A stretch of DNA of 64,000 nucleotides from assembly GCF_026340465.1 (NCBI RefSeq), contig NZ_JAPEPC010000002.1, forward strand, positions 124,001 through 188,000, written 5' to 3'. Source of the stretch: Streptomyces sp. NBC_01306 (lineage in GTDB: Bacteria; Actinomycetota; Actinomycetes; Streptomycetales; Streptomycetaceae). Below the pieces are notes generated by a model. The model saw nothing but the letters and a program-made list of their open reading frames with translations, searched no databases and was not told the origin of the DNA. Made by a program: the position numbers and the translations under genes. This document shows positions 62,219 to 64,000 of the stretch, in pieces (within the stretch, counting starts at the first letter, position 1; every line of letters starts with the position of its first letter).

Positions 62219-63421
62219 GTGCGGACAGGGGAGATCAAGCGGGTGGTGGCACGGAGGCCCCCGGACCGCAGGGAGCTCATCCTCGCCGCGGCCGGAGACC
62301 TGTTCCGCGAGCGCGGCTTCCACAACGTCTCCGTCGCCGACGTGGCGGCGGCCGTGGACATCACCGCCCCCGCGCTGTACCGCCACTTCCGCAACAAGCG
62401 GGAACTGCTCTCCGAGGTCGTGGGCAAGGGCCTCGGCCTCCTGGAAGCCACGGTGCGTGAGGCAGTGGACCCGGACGAGCTGCTGGCGACGCTCGCGACC
62501 GTGGGTGCGGAACGACGCGGCCTGGCCACGCTCTGGCAGCGCGAGGCCCGTCACCTCACGGACGCGCGACGCGAGGAACTGCGCCAGCAGCTCAACGGGA
62601 TCGCCGCCCAGCTGGCCTCTCTGGTCCGGGAGGCGCGTACGGACCTCTCCCCGGAGGACGGCGAGTTGCTCGCCTGGGCCCTTCTCGCCATCACGTCGAG
62701 TGCCTCCCGGCAGCGGATCACCCTTTCCCGGCGCAGGCTTGAGGAGCTCATGCACGAGATCACCCGGAGTGTGGCGTACTGCCGTCTGGGCTCGCCCACC
62801 GACACCACTCGGCCGGCCCGGCGGGCGCAGGCACCGGCCGGCTCCGCGACGCAGGTCGCCTCCCGTCGCGAACAGCTGCTGACGGAAGCGATCAGGCTCT
62901 TCGACGAACGCGGCTTCCAGTCCGTCAGCACCGACGACATCGGCGAGGCGGTCGGCAGCACCGGCCCCAGCATCTACAAGCACTTCCCCAGCAAGACCGA
63001 CCTGCTCGTGGCAGCCGTGGTCCGGGGCGGCGAACGGCGACAGGTCGGCACGGACCAGGCCCTGGACGGCGCCTCCAGTCCCATGGAAGCGCTGGAGTCC
63101 CTGCTCCGCTCGTACATCGACTTCGCCCTGGAGAACAGTCGCCTCATCGGCCTGCTGCTCACTGAACTCGACCAGCTGCCCGAGAAGTACCGCCGGAGCA
63201 GCCGTCAGGTCCAGCGTGACTACCTCGCGCTGTGGGGCCGGCTCCTCGGGGACGCCAGGCCCGGGCTCGACACCGCCGAGGGGAAGCTCCTCGTCGGCGC
63301 GGTGCTCACGGTGATCGACGACGCGGTGAGGACCGCACGGCTCACGCTCCGCCCCGACCTGGCCGACCGGCTCGCGGAAATCGGGACGACTGTCCTCCTG
63401 CTGGGCAGCGAAGAAGGGTAG
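62219..63421 (+). CDS. Tandem-TetR regulator (Mce3R-like)
   Basis: A 400-residue regulator with two complete TetR modules in one chain. The first HTH is NVSVADVAAAVDITAPALYR near residues 30-60, with its own ligand domain to about 200. After a Pro/Ala linker a second HTH follows, SVSTDDIGEAVGSTGPSIYK near 240-262, with a second ligand domain. GTG 62219 has AAGGGGG upstream. Mce3R of M. tuberculosis has the same unusual double architecture and represses lipid/sterol genes. Its place next to the acyl-CoA island makes it the likely repressor of the seven operators. Confidence 0.88.
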   Translation: MRTGEIKRVVARRPPDRRELILAAAGDLFRERGFHNVSVADVAAAVDITAPALYRHFRNKRELLSEVVGKGLGLLEATVREAVDPDELLATLATVGAERRGLATLWQREARHLTDARREELRQQLNGIAAQLASLVREARTDLSPEDGELLAWALLAITSSASRQRITLSRRRLEELMHEITRSVAYCRLGSPTDTTRPARRAQAPAGSATQVASRREQLLTEAIRLFDERGFQSVSTDDIGEAVGSTGPSIYKHFPSKTDLLVAAVVRGGERRQVGTDQALDGASSPMEALESLLRSYIDFALENSRLIGLLLTELDQLPEKYRRSSRQVQRDYLALWGRLLGDARPGLDTAEGKLLVGAVLTVIDDAVRTARLTLRPDLADRLAEIGTTVLLLGSEEG

Positions 63422-63425
63422 GACC

Positions 63426-63487
63426 CGGGGCTCGGGGCCCGCTTCGGACGAGGCCACCTCGTCGAACGTCCCGGGCCCAGAGCCCCG
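63426..63487 (+). terminator. Cruciform-like terminator after the regulator
   Basis: A 16-bp stem with one mismatch (63426-63441 with 63472-63487) contains a second perfect 7-bp stem (63447-63453 with 63457-63463) in its loop. Confidence 0.6.
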
Positions 63488-63567
63488 AGTGGCATGAACT
63501 CCACCCTTCACCGGCCTGCTGCGAATATCCGGTGGCGGGCCCTGCTGCCGGTCGTGAAGATCGCGGC

Positions 63568-63787
63568 ATGAACATCTTCCTGGAGACCGATCGGCTGGTG
63601 CTGCGCGCGTTCACCGAGGCCGACGTCGACCACCTGCTCGCTCTGGACATCCAGGCGTGTGATGGAGAAAGCGGGACTGTCCTTCCTCCGTAACTTCGCA
63701 GGGGACTGGCCCGACGCGATCGAAGGCTCCGAGCACGGCGAAGTCGAGTACGAACTCACCCGGACCAAGTGGGAACAACTCACGTAG
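63568..63787 (+). pseudogene. Internally deleted GNAT acetyltransferase
   Basis: From ATG 63568 the frame reads MNIFLETDRLVLRAFTEADV and DHLLALDIQA, the usual start of a GNAT acetyltransferase. At about 63657 the reading jumps to the next frame (offset +1) and continues VMEKAGLSFLRNFAGDWPDA to GEVEYELTRTKWEQLT and a stop at 63787. That is the normal C-terminus of the same family. About 100 residues holding the acetyl-CoA site are missing, so the gene is inactive through deletion and frameshift. Confidence 0.65.
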
Positions 63788-64000
63788 GCATCACGGTGGT
63801 GCTGTGCACCGACGTGCTGCCCGGGGCTACCGGGACTGCGGCCGCGGTGGCCGGTCACATGGACGGCCCGCGCAGCGGTGCCCCCGTGGGCCGCCGTGGC
63901 CCCCGTCCCGACCGGTCCTCGGGATTCGACCGTACGCGGGGTCCATGCTCGGCACCCCGGTCACCGTGTCACTCACCGTCCCGGTTCGTCGTCTCTCCGT
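63788..64000. other. Window end, no gene recognised
   Basis: The last 213 bp show no frame that I can assign. A frame that might open near 63944 runs off the edge and is too short to judge. Confidence 0.4.

Overview
The window is very G+C-rich, with GTG/TTG starts, AGGAGG-type ribosome sites and many Streptomyces-type families (roadblock/LC7 protein, HATPase anti-sigma factor, F420 enzymes, DUF6397, DUF6629, DUF2332, PRC-DUF2382). It looks like chromosomal DNA of a Streptomyces or close relative. I saw no tRNA, rRNA, insertion sequence, prophage or CRISPR array.

Layout. 0-24 kb holds mostly single genes: the end of a DEAD-box helicase, a cupin, a GH19 chitinase, MgtC, a small antitoxin-like protein, membrane proteins, a PRC-DUF2382 stress protein, asparagine synthetase, a Clp-N/HTH regulator, a roadblock protein, a methyltransferase, a fatty-acid desaturase and an SNF2 helicase/SWIM protein pair. 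24-28.7 kb holds a xylulokinase, an APC permease overlapping an acetamidase/formamidase, and a secreted amidase. 28.7-36.6 kb is a choline-to-betaine block: GAF regulator, betaine-aldehyde-type dehydrogenase, APC permease, choline oxidase and a second aldehyde dehydrogenase. 36.6-41.2 kb carries an orphan MurE-like ligase, a 51-residue membrane protein, a DUF2332 protein and decayed genes.

41.2-63.4 kb is the most interesting part, an acyl-CoA catabolic island in six transcription units. It encodes a paired acyl-CoA dehydrogenase, LLM F420 oxidoreductase and enoyl-CoA hydratase operon; a thiolase; a hydratase-SDR operon; an MFS transporter; a seven-gene operon (SCP2-type thiolase, two MaoC subunits, SDR, acyl-CoA dehydrogenase, alpha-methylacyl-CoA racemase, acyl-CoA ligase); and an acyl-CoA dehydrogenase, thioesterase and ligase operon. 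A 400-residue regulator with two tandem TetR modules, like mycobacterial Mce3R, lies at the end. Seven copies of an AT-rich operator, AAGTKAA-N5-GMTAAC, occur only in the four promoter regions of this island. I propose that they define one regulon controlled by the tandem TetR protein. The racemase, with its catalytic triad spaced exactly as in the M. tuberculosis enzyme, and the paired dehydrogenases point to an alpha-methyl-branched substrate such as a sterol or isoprenoid side chain. The substrate itself cannot be read from sequence.

Small relics record gene loss: a monooxygenase fragment with a stop at a usual Trp position, a 32-codon alcohol-dehydrogenase stump, and an internally deleted acetyltransferase.
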